A stretch of DNA of 64,000 nucleotides from Massilia sp. UMI-21 (GTDB lineage Bacteria > Pseudomonadota > Gammaproteobacteria > Burkholderiales > Burkholderiaceae_D), in the NCBI GenBank assembly GCA_015277795.1, contig CP063848.1:3720001-3784000 (forward strand), given 5' to 3'. Made by a program: the position numbers and the translations under genes. Below, in pieces: positions 47,663 to 56,735 of the stretch. Each line of letters begins with the position of its first letter. Within the stretch, counting starts at the first letter, position 1. Under the pieces are notes generated by a model. It made no database searches, had not been told where the DNA came from, and saw only the letters and a list, made by a program, of their open reading frames with translations.

Positions 47663-47947
47663 ATGGCTGGACCATTGAACGAGGTGTTCAAGGCGATCGC
47701 CGATCCGACGCGGCGTGAGATCCTGCGCCTGCTGCGTCACGAAGAGATGAGCGCGGGCGAGGTGGCGGCGCGGTTCGACATGACCAAGCCGACCATGTCG
47801 CATCATTTCGCAGTGCTCAAGGCGGCCGGCCTGATCACCAGCCGGCGCGAAGGGCAGACCATCTGGTACGCGCTCGACACCACGGTGCTCGAGGACGTGC
47901 TGGCCTGGTCGATGGACATGGCGCGTGGCGCCAAGGGAGACAAATGA
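47663..47947 (+). CDS. sdpR: ArsR-family autorepressor, SdpR-like
   Basis: 94 residues, winged helix-turn-helix (LNEVFKAIADPTRREILRLLRHEEMSAGEVAARFDMTKPTMSHHFAVLKAAGLI). It has no metal-binding cysteines, which fits the SdpR rather than the metal-sensing ArsR branch. It overlaps the sdpI-like gene by 4 nt, and an operator-bearing promoter is upstream. In Bacillus, SdpR represses the immunity gene sdpI until SdpI senses toxin. Confidence 0.85.
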   Translation: MAGPLNEVFKAIADPTRREILRLLRHEEMSAGEVAARFDMTKPTMSHHFAVLKAAGLITSRREGQTIWYALDTTVLEDVLAWSMDMARGAKGDK

Positions 47948-48597
47948 TGAAGAAGCGTTTTATCCTGGTATGCCTGGCGGCGCTGCTGCTGGTGGCGGGC
48001 ATGATCGCATTCGTGTATCCGGAACTGCCGGCGCGGGTGCCGCTGCACTGGAACGCCGCCGGCCAGGCCGACGGCTGGGGCGCGCGCCATCTGCTGCTGA
48101 TCTACCTCGCCCTGCTGGCCGCCACTTCCCTGCTGTGGCTGGTGCTGCCGCTGCTGTCGCCCCGCCGCTTCGCGGTGGACAGCTTCGAAGCGACCTGGTG
48201 GTTCACCGGGATGGCGATGGTCTGCCTGCTGGCTTACGTCCAGTGCGTGCACCTGTGGGCCGCCTGGAAACCGGGCCTGCCGATGGAGCGCGCGGTGCTG
48301 GGCGGGATCGGCCTGTTCTTTGTTCTGATCGGCAACGTGATGGGCAAGGTGCGCCGCAACTTCTGGCTCGGGGTGCGTACGCCCTGGACGCTGGCGAACG
48401 AACGGGTCTGGTATGCGACGCACCGGCTCGCGGCCAGGACCATGGTGGCGGGCGGCCTGCTGACGCTGGCGGCGGCACTGTCCGGGCTGCCGGGACAGGT
48501 GGCGGTGGCGGCCCTGATCGTGGCGGCGCTGGTGCCGGTGGTGTTCTCGCTGGTGTACTACAAGCGGCTCGAGCGGGCCGGCACGCTGGAAGCCTGA
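47944..48597 (+). CDS. sdpI: SdpI-family membrane protein
   Basis: 217 residues with six hydrophobic segments. VYPELPARVPLHWNAAGQADGWGAR is the DUF1648 block and GNVMGKVRRNFWLGVRTPWTLANERVW the SdpI signature. In Bacillus SdpI gives immunity to the SdpC toxin and sequesters SdpR at the membrane. No toxin gene is near, so here it is probably an orphan immunity or envelope-stress module. Confidence 0.87.
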   Translation: MMKKRFILVCLAALLLVAGMIAFVYPELPARVPLHWNAAGQADGWGARHLLLIYLALLAATSLLWLVLPLLSPRRFAVDSFEATWWFTGMAMVCLLAYVQCVHLWAAWKPGLPMERAVLGGIGLFFVLIGNVMGKVRRNFWLGVRTPWTLANERVWYATHRLAARTMVAGGLLTLAAALSGLPGQVAVAALIVAALVPVVFSLVYYKRLERAGTLEA

Positions 48598-48633
48598 CGC
48601 GGGCGCCGGCGGCGCGGCCACGCGCTGGCCGCT

Positions 48634-49530
48634 TCACCGGTCCAGCACCTGCTGCAGCCGGCCAGCCAGGAATTCGACCAGCGCCGCGACCCGCGGCGCC
48701 AGCGATCCCTGCTTGTAGAACACCGCCCACACCGGCTGCGTCCAGGGCAGCGTCGCCTCTTCCAGCACCGGCACCAGCCTGCCGGCCGCCACGTCGGCGC
48801 GCGTCAGGAAGGTCGACAGCGAGGCGACGCCGGCGCCGGCCAGCGCCAGGTGGCGCACCGTCTCGCCGCTCGAGGCCAGCACGCCCGGGCTCACCGTCCA
48901 GCCGTCCCCGCCCGCGTGCCGCAAGGGCCAGGTATTGAGCGTGGCCGGCGCCGTGAAGCCCAGCGTGCGGTGCGCCTCGAGCGCGTCGACGCTGGCGGGA
49001 GTCCCATGCCGGGCCAGATACGCCGGCGCGGCCAGCACGCGCAAGCGGGTCGTGCCGAGGCGGCGCGCGTTCAGGGTCGAATCGGGCAGCGCGCCGATGC
49101 GGATCGCCAGGTCGGCACGCTGTTCGATCAGGTCGACGTAGGTCTCGCCGCTGACCAGCTCCAGCTGCACCAGGGGATAGGCGTCCAGGAACTCCGGCAC
49201 CAGCGGCGACAGCAGGTGGTCGAGCGCCGGAGTGGCCGCATTCACCCGCACCAGGCCGGACGGCTGGGAACGCCGCGCGGCGGCCTCCAGTTCGGTATTG
49301 GCCAGCTCGGCCAGCAGGCCGCGCGCGCGCCCGAGCAGCCAGCCGCCCTCCTCGGTCAGCTGCAGGCGCCGGGTGGTACGCTGCATCAGCGTCATGCCCA
49401 GCTGCGCCTCGAGCCGCGACATGGTGCGCGACACGCCCGACGGCGTCTGGCCGAGGCGTTCGGCCGCACGCGAGAACGAGCCCGTGTCAATGACTGCGCA
49501 AAAGGTAATCAAGGCATATACATCGATCAT
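48634..49530 (-). CDS. LysR-family transcriptional regulator
   Basis: 298 residues. The N-terminal helix-turn-helix is VYALITFCAVIDTGSFSRAAERLGQTPSGVSRTMSRLEAQLG; the substrate-binding domain follows (about 88-295). The start 49530 is chosen by the GGGAG site; the frame is open upstream. It is divergent from an MFS transporter across 95 bp, the usual arrangement for a regulator and its target. Confidence 0.9.
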   Translation of the reverse strand: MIDVYALITFCAVIDTGSFSRAAERLGQTPSGVSRTMSRLEAQLGMTLMQRTTRRLQLTEEGGWLLGRARGLLAELANTELEAAARRSQPSGLVRVNAATPALDHLLSPLVPEFLDAYPLVQLELVSGETYVDLIEQRADLAIRIGALPDSTLNARRLGTTRLRVLAAPAYLARHGTPASVDALEAHRTLGFTAPATLNTWPLRHAGGDGWTVSPGVLASSGETVRHLALAGAGVASLSTFLTRADVAAGRLVPVLEEATLPWTQPVWAVFYKQGSLAPRVAALVEFLAGRLQQVLDR

Positions 49531-49625
49531 TGATGACTCCCGGTCAAAAATGAATTGTACGCCAAGGCATTTTTCTTTGTCCGGCCGGCCGCCACACTGC
49601 GGGGCCTGGATCAAAGGAGAACACC

Positions 49626-50831
49626 ATGCCACTCGCACTCTGGGCGCTCACGCTGAGCGCTTTCGCCATCGGCACGACCGAATTCGTGATCGTCGGCCTC
49701 ATTCCCACCATCGCCGCCAGCCTGCACGTGTCGGTGCCCTCGGCCGGGCTGCTGGTCAGCCTGTATGCGCTGGGCGTCGCCGTCGGCGCACCGGTGCTCA
49801 CCGCGCTCACGGGGCGCATGCCGCGCAAGCGCTTGCTGCTCGGACTCATGCTGCTGTTCACCCTCGGCAACCTGTTGGCCTGGATGGCGCCGGGCTACGG
49901 CGCCCTGGTGGCCGCGCGCGTGCTCACCGGCCTCGCCCACGGCGTCTTCTTCTCGATCGGTTCGACCATCGCCACCAGCCTGGTGCCGAAGGAAAAAGCG
50001 GCCGGCGCGATCGCGCTGATGTTCACCGGACTCACGGTCGCCCTGGTCAGCGGGGTGCCGCTCGGGACCTTCATCGGCCAGCACTTCGGCTGGCAGGCGA
50101 GCTTCCTGGCAGTGTCGCTGCTGGGCGTGGCGGCGACGATCGGCAGCTGGATCCTGGTGCCGGCCAATATCGCCGGCAGCAAGCCGTCCAGCCTCGTGGC
50201 CCAGCTTGCGGTACTGAAGAAGCCGCGCCTGCTGCTGGTGTATGCGATCACCACGCTCGGCTACGGCGGTTCCTTCATCGCCTTCACCTATCTGGCGCCG
50301 ATCCTGCAGGAAGTCTCGGGCTTTGCCGCCGCCAGCGTGGGCCTGGTGATGCTGGTGTACGGCGTCTCGGTCGCGGCCGGGAACATCTGGGGCGGCCGGC
50401 TGGCCGACCGCAAGGGCCCGCTGCCGGCGCTGCAGATCGTGTTCGCGCTGCTGGCGCTGGTGCTGCTCGTGCTGAGCTTCACCGCCCCGCACAAGTGGCT
50501 GGTGCTGGCCACGGTGCTGGCCTGGGGCGCGGTCGCCTTCGGCAATGTGCCGGGCCTGCAGGTCTATGTGGTGCGGCGCGCCGAGCGCGATGCGCCGCAG
50601 GCGGTGGACGTGGCATCCAGCCTGAACATCGCCGCCTTCAACGTCGGCATCGCCCTGGGCGCCTGGGGCGGCGGCCTGGTCGTCGCCAGGCTGGGCCTGA
50701 TGGCCACGCCCCCGATCGGCGCCCTGGTCGTGGTCGGCGCGCTGGTCCTGACCACGCTGGCGCGCTGGCTGGACCGGCGCGACGGCCTGGCGGCCACGGC
50801 CGTGCCGGGCGGCGCCGTCGTCACCCATTGA
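49626..50831 (+). CDS. MFS transporter, DHA1 drug-efflux type
   Basis: 401 residues with twelve predicted membrane helices. GTTEFVIVGLIPTIAASLHVSVPSAGLLVSLYALGVAVGAPVL is the DHA1 N-terminus typical of AraJ/PbuE-like exporters, and RMPRKRLLLGLMLLF is the cytoplasmic A motif variant. It is a proton-driven exporter of small molecules; the substrate is unknown. A strong AAAGGAGA site precedes it. The divergent LysR gene probably regulates it. Confidence 0.9.
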   Translation: MPLALWALTLSAFAIGTTEFVIVGLIPTIAASLHVSVPSAGLLVSLYALGVAVGAPVLTALTGRMPRKRLLLGLMLLFTLGNLLAWMAPGYGALVAARVLTGLAHGVFFSIGSTIATSLVPKEKAAGAIALMFTGLTVALVSGVPLGTFIGQHFGWQASFLAVSLLGVAATIGSWILVPANIAGSKPSSLVAQLAVLKKPRLLLVYAITTLGYGGSFIAFTYLAPILQEVSGFAAASVGLVMLVYGVSVAAGNIWGGRLADRKGPLPALQIVFALLALVLLVLSFTAPHKWLVLATVLAWGAVAFGNVPGLQVYVVRRAERDAPQAVDVASSLNIAAFNVGIALGAWGGGLVVARLGLMATPPIGALVVVGALVLTTLARWLDRRDGLAATAVPGGAVVTH

Positions 50832-50847
50832 CGGCGCCGTGGAAGGC

Positions 50848-51555
50848 TTATTCGTCCAGCTCGGGATAGTGGCGGAAGATCCCGTTCTGGTTGAACGGGA
50901 TGCGGCGCGGCGAGGCCAGGTAGGCCGCGATGTTGGGGCGCGCCGCCACCCGGTCGCGCAGCGCCACCAGCGCCGGGTAGTCGCCTTCGAGCCGCTTCAT
51001 CGCATTCGGAAAGGCATACCGCAGGCCTTCCATCACCTGGAACAGCGACAGGTCGGCATAGCCCGGCTTGTCGCCCACCAGCCAGGCGCGCGGTTCGGGA
51101 TTGCTGAGCAGGCGCGAGAAATATCCCAGGAACTTGGGCAGCCGCGTCTCGATGAGGTCGGCGGCGCGCCGCTGCGCTTCCGGCTTCTGGTCCTCGTAGT
51201 AGAGCGAGGTGGCGATCGGGTGGTGGGTATCGTGAATCTCGGTGACCAGGTCGGCGATGGTCAGCTGCAGCTGGTGGGTCCAGAGGCGGCCGGGATCGGT
51301 GCGCGGCGCCAGGCCATGCTGCTCGCCCAGGTACAGCAGGATGTTCGCGACCTGGCCGATGCTCAACTCGCCTGCGCGCAGGAAAGGCGGGGCGAACGCG
51401 GGATGGGCTTCGGTCTCGAGTGCCGACAGCAGCAGGTCCATGCCGCCCTGGCGGCGCGCCACGTCCACATACTCGGCCCCGGCTTCCTCGAGAGCAAGCC
51501 GGACGAACTCTCCGCGCCCCTGTATACCCGGCCAGTAAAAAAGTTCATACGCCAT
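50848..51555 (-). CDS. Glutathione S-transferase family protein
   Basis: 235 residues. The thioredoxin-like N-terminal half starts AYELFYWPGIQGRGEFVRLALEEAGAEYVDV, with Tyr and Arg near the usual catalytic and glutathione sites; the helical C-terminal half includes LVGDKPGYADLSLFQVMEGL. The sequence is close to the sigma/mu-type bacterial GSTs. The start 51555 has a GGAGGTG site. It is convergent with the MFS gene, 17 bp apart. Confidence 0.88.
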   Translation of the reverse strand: MAYELFYWPGIQGRGEFVRLALEEAGAEYVDVARRQGGMDLLLSALETEAHPAFAPPFLRAGELSIGQVANILLYLGEQHGLAPRTDPGRLWTHQLQLTIADLVTEIHDTHHPIATSLYYEDQKPEAQRRAADLIETRLPKFLGYFSRLLSNPEPRAWLVGDKPGYADLSLFQVMEGLRYAFPNAMKRLEGDYPALVALRDRVAARPNIAAYLASPRRIPFNQNGIFRHYPELDE

Positions 51556-51701
51556 CTCGCACCTCCGGTCTGCTTCGGTCTGGCGCAATTATCGATGATG
51601 AATAGGAAGCGTGTCGCCGCACAAACATGGTACTCTTGCTTGCCTGTCGGGCGAAAACAAAAAGTCGTAAAAAGACGCAAAAGCCATAAGAGAGAGACAC
51701 C

Positions 51702-51764
51702 ATGAACGCGACCTTTTTCTGCGCTTCCATTCACCTCCCCCTGACGCGCCCCGGTTCCAGTTAG
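51702..51764 (+). CDS. Possible 20-residue leader peptide
   Basis: MNATFFCASIHLPLTRPGSS, preceded by a strong purine-rich ribosome site (AGAGAGA) 6 nt before the ATG. It lies in the 348-bp gap upstream of the DUF535 gene. A hairpin (51809-51830) follows 45 bp later. The peptide is too short for a family call; HLPLTRPG reminds me of conserved short leader peptides in related bacteria, which I cannot confirm here. Confidence 0.4.
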   Translation: MNATFFCASIHLPLTRPGSS

Positions 51765-51808
51765 CCTCCCGGTAAATTGCATGGCAGAATATGATTTCTG
51801 ACGTGCAA

Positions 51809-51830
51809 GCCCGTTCACTTCGTGGCGGGC
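51809..51830 (+). promoter_or_regulatory. Hairpin in the leader of the DUF535 gene
   Basis: GCCCG...CAC-TTC-GTG...CGGGC forms a stem between the possible leader peptide and the ATG at 51904. No T-run follows. It could be part of an attenuation or translation-control element. Confidence 0.35.
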
Positions 51831-51903
51831 ATCGAAGATAAAGACAGCAGCGCCATCGTGGCGCACGCAACTTTACGCCGACCATGCCGACTCGACCGCA
51901 CCC

Positions 51904-52887
51904 ATGATATTCGCTCACCTGACCAAGCATTGGCTAGCACGCCGCAGCCAGTACACGCCCGCTTCCTGGATGCTGAGCATCGTGCGCAGCCTGCGCGTGC
52001 TGCGCTACTGGCGCGAGCACCAGGCCCTGTGCCGCCTCGACCTGGTACGCCGCTTCGTCGCGGCGGCGCCCAACGACGACCTGTTCCACCACCTGAGCCA
52101 CCGCAGCTACCTGTCCAGGGACCTGAGCGCGCGCCAGCGCGTGCAGTGCGTCCTGTCGCACTACCGCTTCGAAGACGCCGCCTTCGGCAGTGCCTATCAC
52201 CAGGCAGTGTACGGCAACGGTCCCGGCGGCGGCGGGCTCACCCTGTGGCAGCACGCGGCCCAGCGCGACGGCGGCGAACATCAGTTCCTGTTGCGCCTCG
52301 AAATGGCGCCGCGCCACGATGCCGAAGGCGACCTCACCATCTCGCTGGTCGCCGACGGCAAGTACCTGCACCGCCTGTCCTACACCTGGATCGACGGGCA
52401 ACTGGCCGGCGTCGACCTGCCCACCGTGCCCTTCGTCACCCGCAACCAGGGCCGCTGGACCGACTCCGGCGCCGCCTTCGCGGCCTTCGAGGAAGCCTTC
52501 CCCAACAACTCGCCCAGCTTCTTCTGCTTCGCCGCGATGCAGGGGGTCGCGCAGGCGCTCGGCATCGACCAGGTGGTGGCCATCAAGTGCAGCGCGCACA
52601 TCGCCTACAACCCGCTCGACGTGAAGCACTTCGAGAACGCCTACGACGGCTTCTGGAAGATCCTGGGCGGCGTCGAGATGCCGGGCCGCAGCTACCTGAT
52701 CCGCCTGCCCTTCTATCTCAAGCCGCTGTCCGAGATGCCGTCCAAGCACCGCAAGCGGGCGGCCCAGCGCCGCGAATTCTGGCGCGCCATCGGCGACTCT
52801 ACCCGCAGCACGCTGCTGCGCCACATGGTGCCGGCCGCCAGCAGGCAGGCGCGTACCGCAAGCGCGCCGGCCACGGCCGAAGCCTGA
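51904..52887 (+). CDS. VirK/YbjX (DUF535) family protein
   Basis: 327 residues. The conserved blocks LRVLRYWREHQALCRLDLV, LSHYRFEDAAFG, YTWIDGQLAGVDLPTVPFVTRNQGR and YNPLDVKHFENAYDGFWKILGG match DUF535. Family members (VirK, YbjX, Shigella and Salmonella) are linked to virulence or resistance to antimicrobial peptides; the biochemical role is unknown. No signal peptide is seen. The upstream gap of 348 bp holds a possible leader peptide and a hairpin. Confidence 0.85.
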   Translation: MIFAHLTKHWLARRSQYTPASWMLSIVRSLRVLRYWREHQALCRLDLVRRFVAAAPNDDLFHHLSHRSYLSRDLSARQRVQCVLSHYRFEDAAFGSAYHQAVYGNGPGGGGLTLWQHAAQRDGGEHQFLLRLEMAPRHDAEGDLTISLVADGKYLHRLSYTWIDGQLAGVDLPTVPFVTRNQGRWTDSGAAFAAFEEAFPNNSPSFFCFAAMQGVAQALGIDQVVAIKCSAHIAYNPLDVKHFENAYDGFWKILGGVEMPGRSYLIRLPFYLKPLSEMPSKHRKRAAQRREFWRAIGDSTRSTLLRHMVPAASRQARTASAPATAEA

Positions 52888-52953
52888 ATCCCGGCGCCAT
52901 CCGCACTGCGGCAAGACCGCCCCCGGCCGGGTGGCGGTGCGCCTCCCGCGCGC

Positions 52954-54177
52954 TCAATCGCCTGACTGAAAATAGCGCGCAGGATCGACACCCCACTTCT
53001 CGGCCGGCTCGTGGCGCAGGATCTTGTCACCGCCGCCGAAACCGAAGGGCTTGGACAGGTCGATGATCTGCGGCTTGATGTAGGCCTGGTTCCTGGTGCT
53101 GAAGAACACGTTCACTTTCGGCGTCAGCAGGCTGGTTTCGTGCGCTTCGATCACCACGCCCAGGCGGCCGGATTCGAGCAGCACCAGGGTGCCGACCCGG
53201 TAGATGCCGACGCAGCGCATGAACTCCTGGACCAGCGTCGGGTCGAAGTGGAACTTGCTCCACTCGTAGATCTTGCGCAGCGCTTCGGCGGCCGGCATGC
53301 CCTTGTGGTAGCAGCGGTCCGAAGTGATGGCGTCGTAGACGTCGACGATCGCCGCCATCTGCGCCAGTTCGCTGATGCCGCCCTCGGCCTGCCTGTCCGG
53401 ATAACCGCTGCCGTCGCGCCGCTCGTGGTGGTGCAGCGTGATGTCGAGCGGGATCGGGCCGATTTCCGGCGTCTTGACCAGGATGTCGTAGCCGTCGCGC
53501 GGGTGGCGCTTGATGATGTCGAATTCCTCGTCGGTCAGGCGGCCCTGCTTGTTCAGGATGGCGTCCGGCACCAGCGCCTTGCCGGTATCGTGCAGCAGCC
53601 CCCCCAGGCCGGCCTGGTAGATCGTGGCATCACTCATCTTGCGCGAGCGGCAGAATGCGACCAGCAGCGCGCACACGCTGACCGAGTGCAGGAAGGTGTA
53701 GTCGTCCTTGTTCTTGATGCATAGCAGGCCCAGCAGCGCTGCCGGATTGCGCAGCACCGATTCGGTCACGCTCTCGACCACCGGCCCTACCTTGTCCAGT
53801 TCGACCGCCTTGCCCAGGCGCGCATCGGCCATCACGGTGCGCACCAAGCCAAGCGCCTGCTTGCGGACGTGGGCGGCGCGGGCAAGTTCCTCGCCCAGCG
53901 GGACGCGGGTGACGATCAGCGGCCTGGCGGCGATCGACGTGATTTCCGCTTCGGTCGCGGCCTCGGCCTGCGCCAGCGTCGGCGCATCGTCCAGGTCCAG
54001 TCCCTTGCTGCTGTCGATGACGACAGCGCGGATCCGCGCATTGCGAATCTTGTCGATCTCGTCTTCGGAGCGCAACAGAAAGCGGTTGCGCACGAACGGA
54101 TGGTCCATCCAGCCGCAATCGAGGTCATGGATGAACATGCCGACCTTCAGCGCCGCGGGTTCTACTTTTTTCAACAT
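52954..54177 (-). CDS. HD-GYP domain cyclic-di-GMP phosphodiesterase
   Basis: 407 residues. An N-terminal DUF3391-like part (1-130) precedes the HD-GYP domain: HDTGK at 196-200 (the usual form is HDIGK), HHHERRDGSGYP at 249-260 and the terminal SDRCYHKGMP. The metal-binding His and Asp are kept, so it should hydrolyse cyclic-di-GMP. The Ile to Thr change in the HD motif may be tolerated. No membrane segment is present. Confidence 0.92.
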   Translation of the reverse strand: MLKKVEPAALKVGMFIHDLDCGWMDHPFVRNRFLLRSEDEIDKIRNARIRAVVIDSSKGLDLDDAPTLAQAEAATEAEITSIAARPLIVTRVPLGEELARAAHVRKQALGLVRTVMADARLGKAVELDKVGPVVESVTESVLRNPAALLGLLCIKNKDDYTFLHSVSVCALLVAFCRSRKMSDATIYQAGLGGLLHDTGKALVPDAILNKQGRLTDEEFDIIKRHPRDGYDILVKTPEIGPIPLDITLHHHERRDGSGYPDRQAEGGISELAQMAAIVDVYDAITSDRCYHKGMPAAEALRKIYEWSKFHFDPTLVQEFMRCVGIYRVGTLVLLESGRLGVVIEAHETSLLTPKVNVFFSTRNQAYIKPQIIDLSKPFGFGGGDKILRHEPAEKWGVDPARYFQSGD

Positions 54178-54375
54178 GATCGGTCTCCTCTTATCTTCCA
54201 GGTCGATCCATCAATTTGATCATATTTTCATTAGTAATTACCACCAAGCAACAAAATAATCACCAAATGTAACAATTCGTGGTACTTACGCAGCACTGGA
54301 AGCCCGCATCGACCGCGCGGCCGCCGGCCATTGCCAGCCTGTCCACTTGTCCGGGTCCGTGTTACACTGCCGCCT

Positions 54376-54464
54376 CGCTAGGGGTCCTGGTGCGCGCACG
54401 AGCGCGTTGCCGGGTGAGAGATACCCTTCGTACCTGATCTGGATAATGCCAGCGAAGGAAAGCG
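54376..54464 (+). promoter_or_regulatory. TPP riboswitch (THI element)
   Basis: The conserved sensor parts are all present: GGGTGAGAGATACCC (near 54412-54425), ACCTGATCTGGATAATGCCAGCGAAGGA (54432-54459; only the first and last part quoted are diagnostic) and a P1 stem CGCT/AGCG (54376-54379 with 54461-54464). It binds thiamine pyrophosphate and normally turns expression down when TPP is plentiful. The gene it controls is the TonB-dependent receptor that starts about 100 bp downstream. A clear terminator hairpin is not visible, so control may act on translation. Confidence 0.92.
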
Positions 54465-54567
54465 CAACGCAGTTCCCCATCTTGTTTGCCCTTCCCCCAC
54501 GTTGGCTCCGGCTTTTTATCAAAAGCAGCGCGCCATGCTCGACCTGGCGCGCGAAGACGAGCAAACC

Positions 54568-56697
54568 ATGACATTCACACTGAAGTACTCCGTCCTTGCC
54601 TGCGCCATCGTGCAGGCGTTTTCCGCCACCGCATCCGCACAGGAGCAGGCCCCCGTGGCGTCGGTGGTCGTTACCGGCAGCCGCTGGATCGCCAGCGACC
54701 GCGCCAGCATCGGCGGTTTCAGCGAAACCCCGCTGCTCGACACCCCGGCCTCGATCACCGCCATCGGCCGCACCCAGATGCTGGACCTGTCGATCCGCAA
54801 CGTGAGCGACGCCGCCCGCTACGACGCGTCGATCGGCGATGCCTACAACGCGGTCGGCTATGCCGAGCAGTTCTCGATCCGCGGCTTCGCCCTCGACAAT
54901 GCCAGCAGCTACCGCAAGGACGGCATCGCGATTCCCGCCGACACCCAGATCCCGCTGGAGAACAAGGAACGGATCGAAGTGCTGCGCGGCCTGGCCGGCC
55001 TGCAGGCCGGGGTCGCGGCGCCGGGCGGCATGGTCGATTTCGTCACCAAGCGCCCAAGCAATGCGCCGCTGCGCTCGGCGCTGCTGGAAGTGAGCGAGCG
55101 CGGCACCGTGCACGGCGCGGTCGACCTGGGCGGCCGCTTCGAGGACCGCCGCTTCGGCTACCGCATCAACGCGGCCGCCGAGGATTTGAAGTCCTATGTG
55201 CGCGGCGCCGACGGCGAGCGCCAGTTCGTGTCCGGCGCCTTCGATTGGCAGGTCACGCCGGACGCGCTGCTGCAGCTCGACCTCGACCACCAGCACAAGG
55301 AGCAGATCACCGCGCCCGGCTACCAGCTGCTGCGCAACGAGGTCCTGCCGACCGGCGTGTCGCCCAAGACCCTGCTCAACGACCAGCCCTGGACCAGGCC
55401 GGTGGAGACCGACAGCAGCAACCTGGGCCTGCGCTTCGAATACCGCCTGAACCCGGACTGGCTGGCTGTCGTCAACGCCAACAAGCACTGGTTCAAGCGC
55501 GACGACTACACCGCCTTCCCCTACGGCTGCAGCAACGAGGGCGAGGGCTACTACCCGGGCTACTGCTCGAACGGCGACTACGACGTCTACGACTACCAGA
55601 GCGTGGGCGAGCGCAAGAGCCCGTGGGGCGCCCAGGCCATGCTGCAGGGCCGCTTCGCCACGGGCGCGGTGCGCCACCAGCTGACCCTCGGCGCGTCGAT
55701 GTCGGAACGCCACGACAGCTTCGGCGAATACGTGTACGACTACGCGGGCTACAGCAACATTTACCAGAACCGGATCGTCGATCCGGCCCCGGGCAATCCG
55801 CGCACCGGGCCGGTGACGGAACGCCGCAGCGACCGCGAGACCGCGCTGTTCGCGCAGGACGTGGCGGCGCTCACCGACAGGCTGACGCTGCACGCCGGCC
55901 TGCGCTGGGTAAAGCTCAAGCGTGACGAACTGGCCGACATCGAACAGGGCTGGGTGCACGCGGACGACAGCTTCGTGCTGCCGAGCGTGGCGCTGGTCTA
56001 CAAGCCGATGCGTGACTGGAGCGTGTACGGCTCGCTGAGCCACGGCCTGCAGCACGGCGGCATCGCCGAGATGGGCACCGCCAACCAGGACAGCGTGCTG
56101 CCGCCGAGCCGCTCGAAGCAGGTCGAGCTGGGCGTCAAGGGCGTGCTCGGCAACGCGATGATGCTGTCGGCCGCGGTCTTCGACATCAAGCAGGGGCTCG
56201 AGTACGTCAATGCCGCCAACGTCTTCGTGCGCGCCGGCGAGCAGCGCCACCGCGGCCTCGAACTGGCGGCCCAGGGCAAGCTCGATCCGGACCTGAACTA
56301 CAGCCTGTCGCTGATGGCGCTCGACGCGGAGCAGACCGGCACCGGCGATCCGGAGGTGGAGGGCAAGCGCGTGACCAATGTGCCGCAATACCGCTCCACC
56401 GCCTGGGTCGAGTATGCGGTGCCGGCGGTCGCCGGCCTGAAGCTCGACGCCACCTGGCAGTACGCGGGCAGCAAGGCCTTCGACCCGGCCAACCGCGCCA
56501 TCGTGCCGGGCTACCACGTGGCCGCGCTGGGCGCCTCGTACGCGCTGCGCGTGGGTGGTATCGCCACCGTCCTGCGCGCCCGGGTGGACAACGTGTTCGA
56601 CAAGTTCTACTGGCGCGACGTGACGCAGTCGCTGGGCGGCTACCTGCTGCCGGGCGCGCCGCGGACCTTGCGCGTATCGGCGCAGTTCGACTTCTGA
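54568..56697 (+). CDS. TonB-dependent receptor under TPP riboswitch control, probable thiamine-related uptake
   Basis: 709 residues. A signal peptide (MTFTLKYSVLACAIVQAFSATASA) is followed by the plug domain (about 40-165: LLDTPASITAIGRTQM, IEVLRGLAGLQAG, GGMVDFVTKRP) and a 22-strand barrel ending LRVSAQFDF. By sequence it belongs with siderophore-type receptors. The TPP riboswitch in front of it points instead to thiamine or a thiamine precursor as ligand. The long frame begins at a TTG (54502) and has ATG 54535; 54568 is chosen for the signal peptide. Energy comes from TonB-ExbBD, not seen here. Confidence 0.9.
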   Translation: MTFTLKYSVLACAIVQAFSATASAQEQAPVASVVVTGSRWIASDRASIGGFSETPLLDTPASITAIGRTQMLDLSIRNVSDAARYDASIGDAYNAVGYAEQFSIRGFALDNASSYRKDGIAIPADTQIPLENKERIEVLRGLAGLQAGVAAPGGMVDFVTKRPSNAPLRSALLEVSERGTVHGAVDLGGRFEDRRFGYRINAAAEDLKSYVRGADGERQFVSGAFDWQVTPDALLQLDLDHQHKEQITAPGYQLLRNEVLPTGVSPKTLLNDQPWTRPVETDSSNLGLRFEYRLNPDWLAVVNANKHWFKRDDYTAFPYGCSNEGEGYYPGYCSNGDYDVYDYQSVGERKSPWGAQAMLQGRFATGAVRHQLTLGASMSERHDSFGEYVYDYAGYSNIYQNRIVDPAPGNPRTGPVTERRSDRETALFAQDVAALTDRLTLHAGLRWVKLKRDELADIEQGWVHADDSFVLPSVALVYKPMRDWSVYGSLSHGLQHGGIAEMGTANQDSVLPPSRSKQVELGVKGVLGNAMMLSAAVFDIKQGLEYVNAANVFVRAGEQRHRGLELAAQGKLDPDLNYSLSLMALDAEQTGTGDPEVEGKRVTNVPQYRSTAWVEYAVPAVAGLKLDATWQYAGSKAFDPANRAIVPGYHVAALGASYALRVGGIATVLRARVDNVFDKFYWRDVTQSLGGYLLPGAPRTLRVSAQFDF

Positions 56698-56735
56698 GCC
56701 GGTGGTGGCCGGCCCTGCCGGCCACCACCGCCAGG

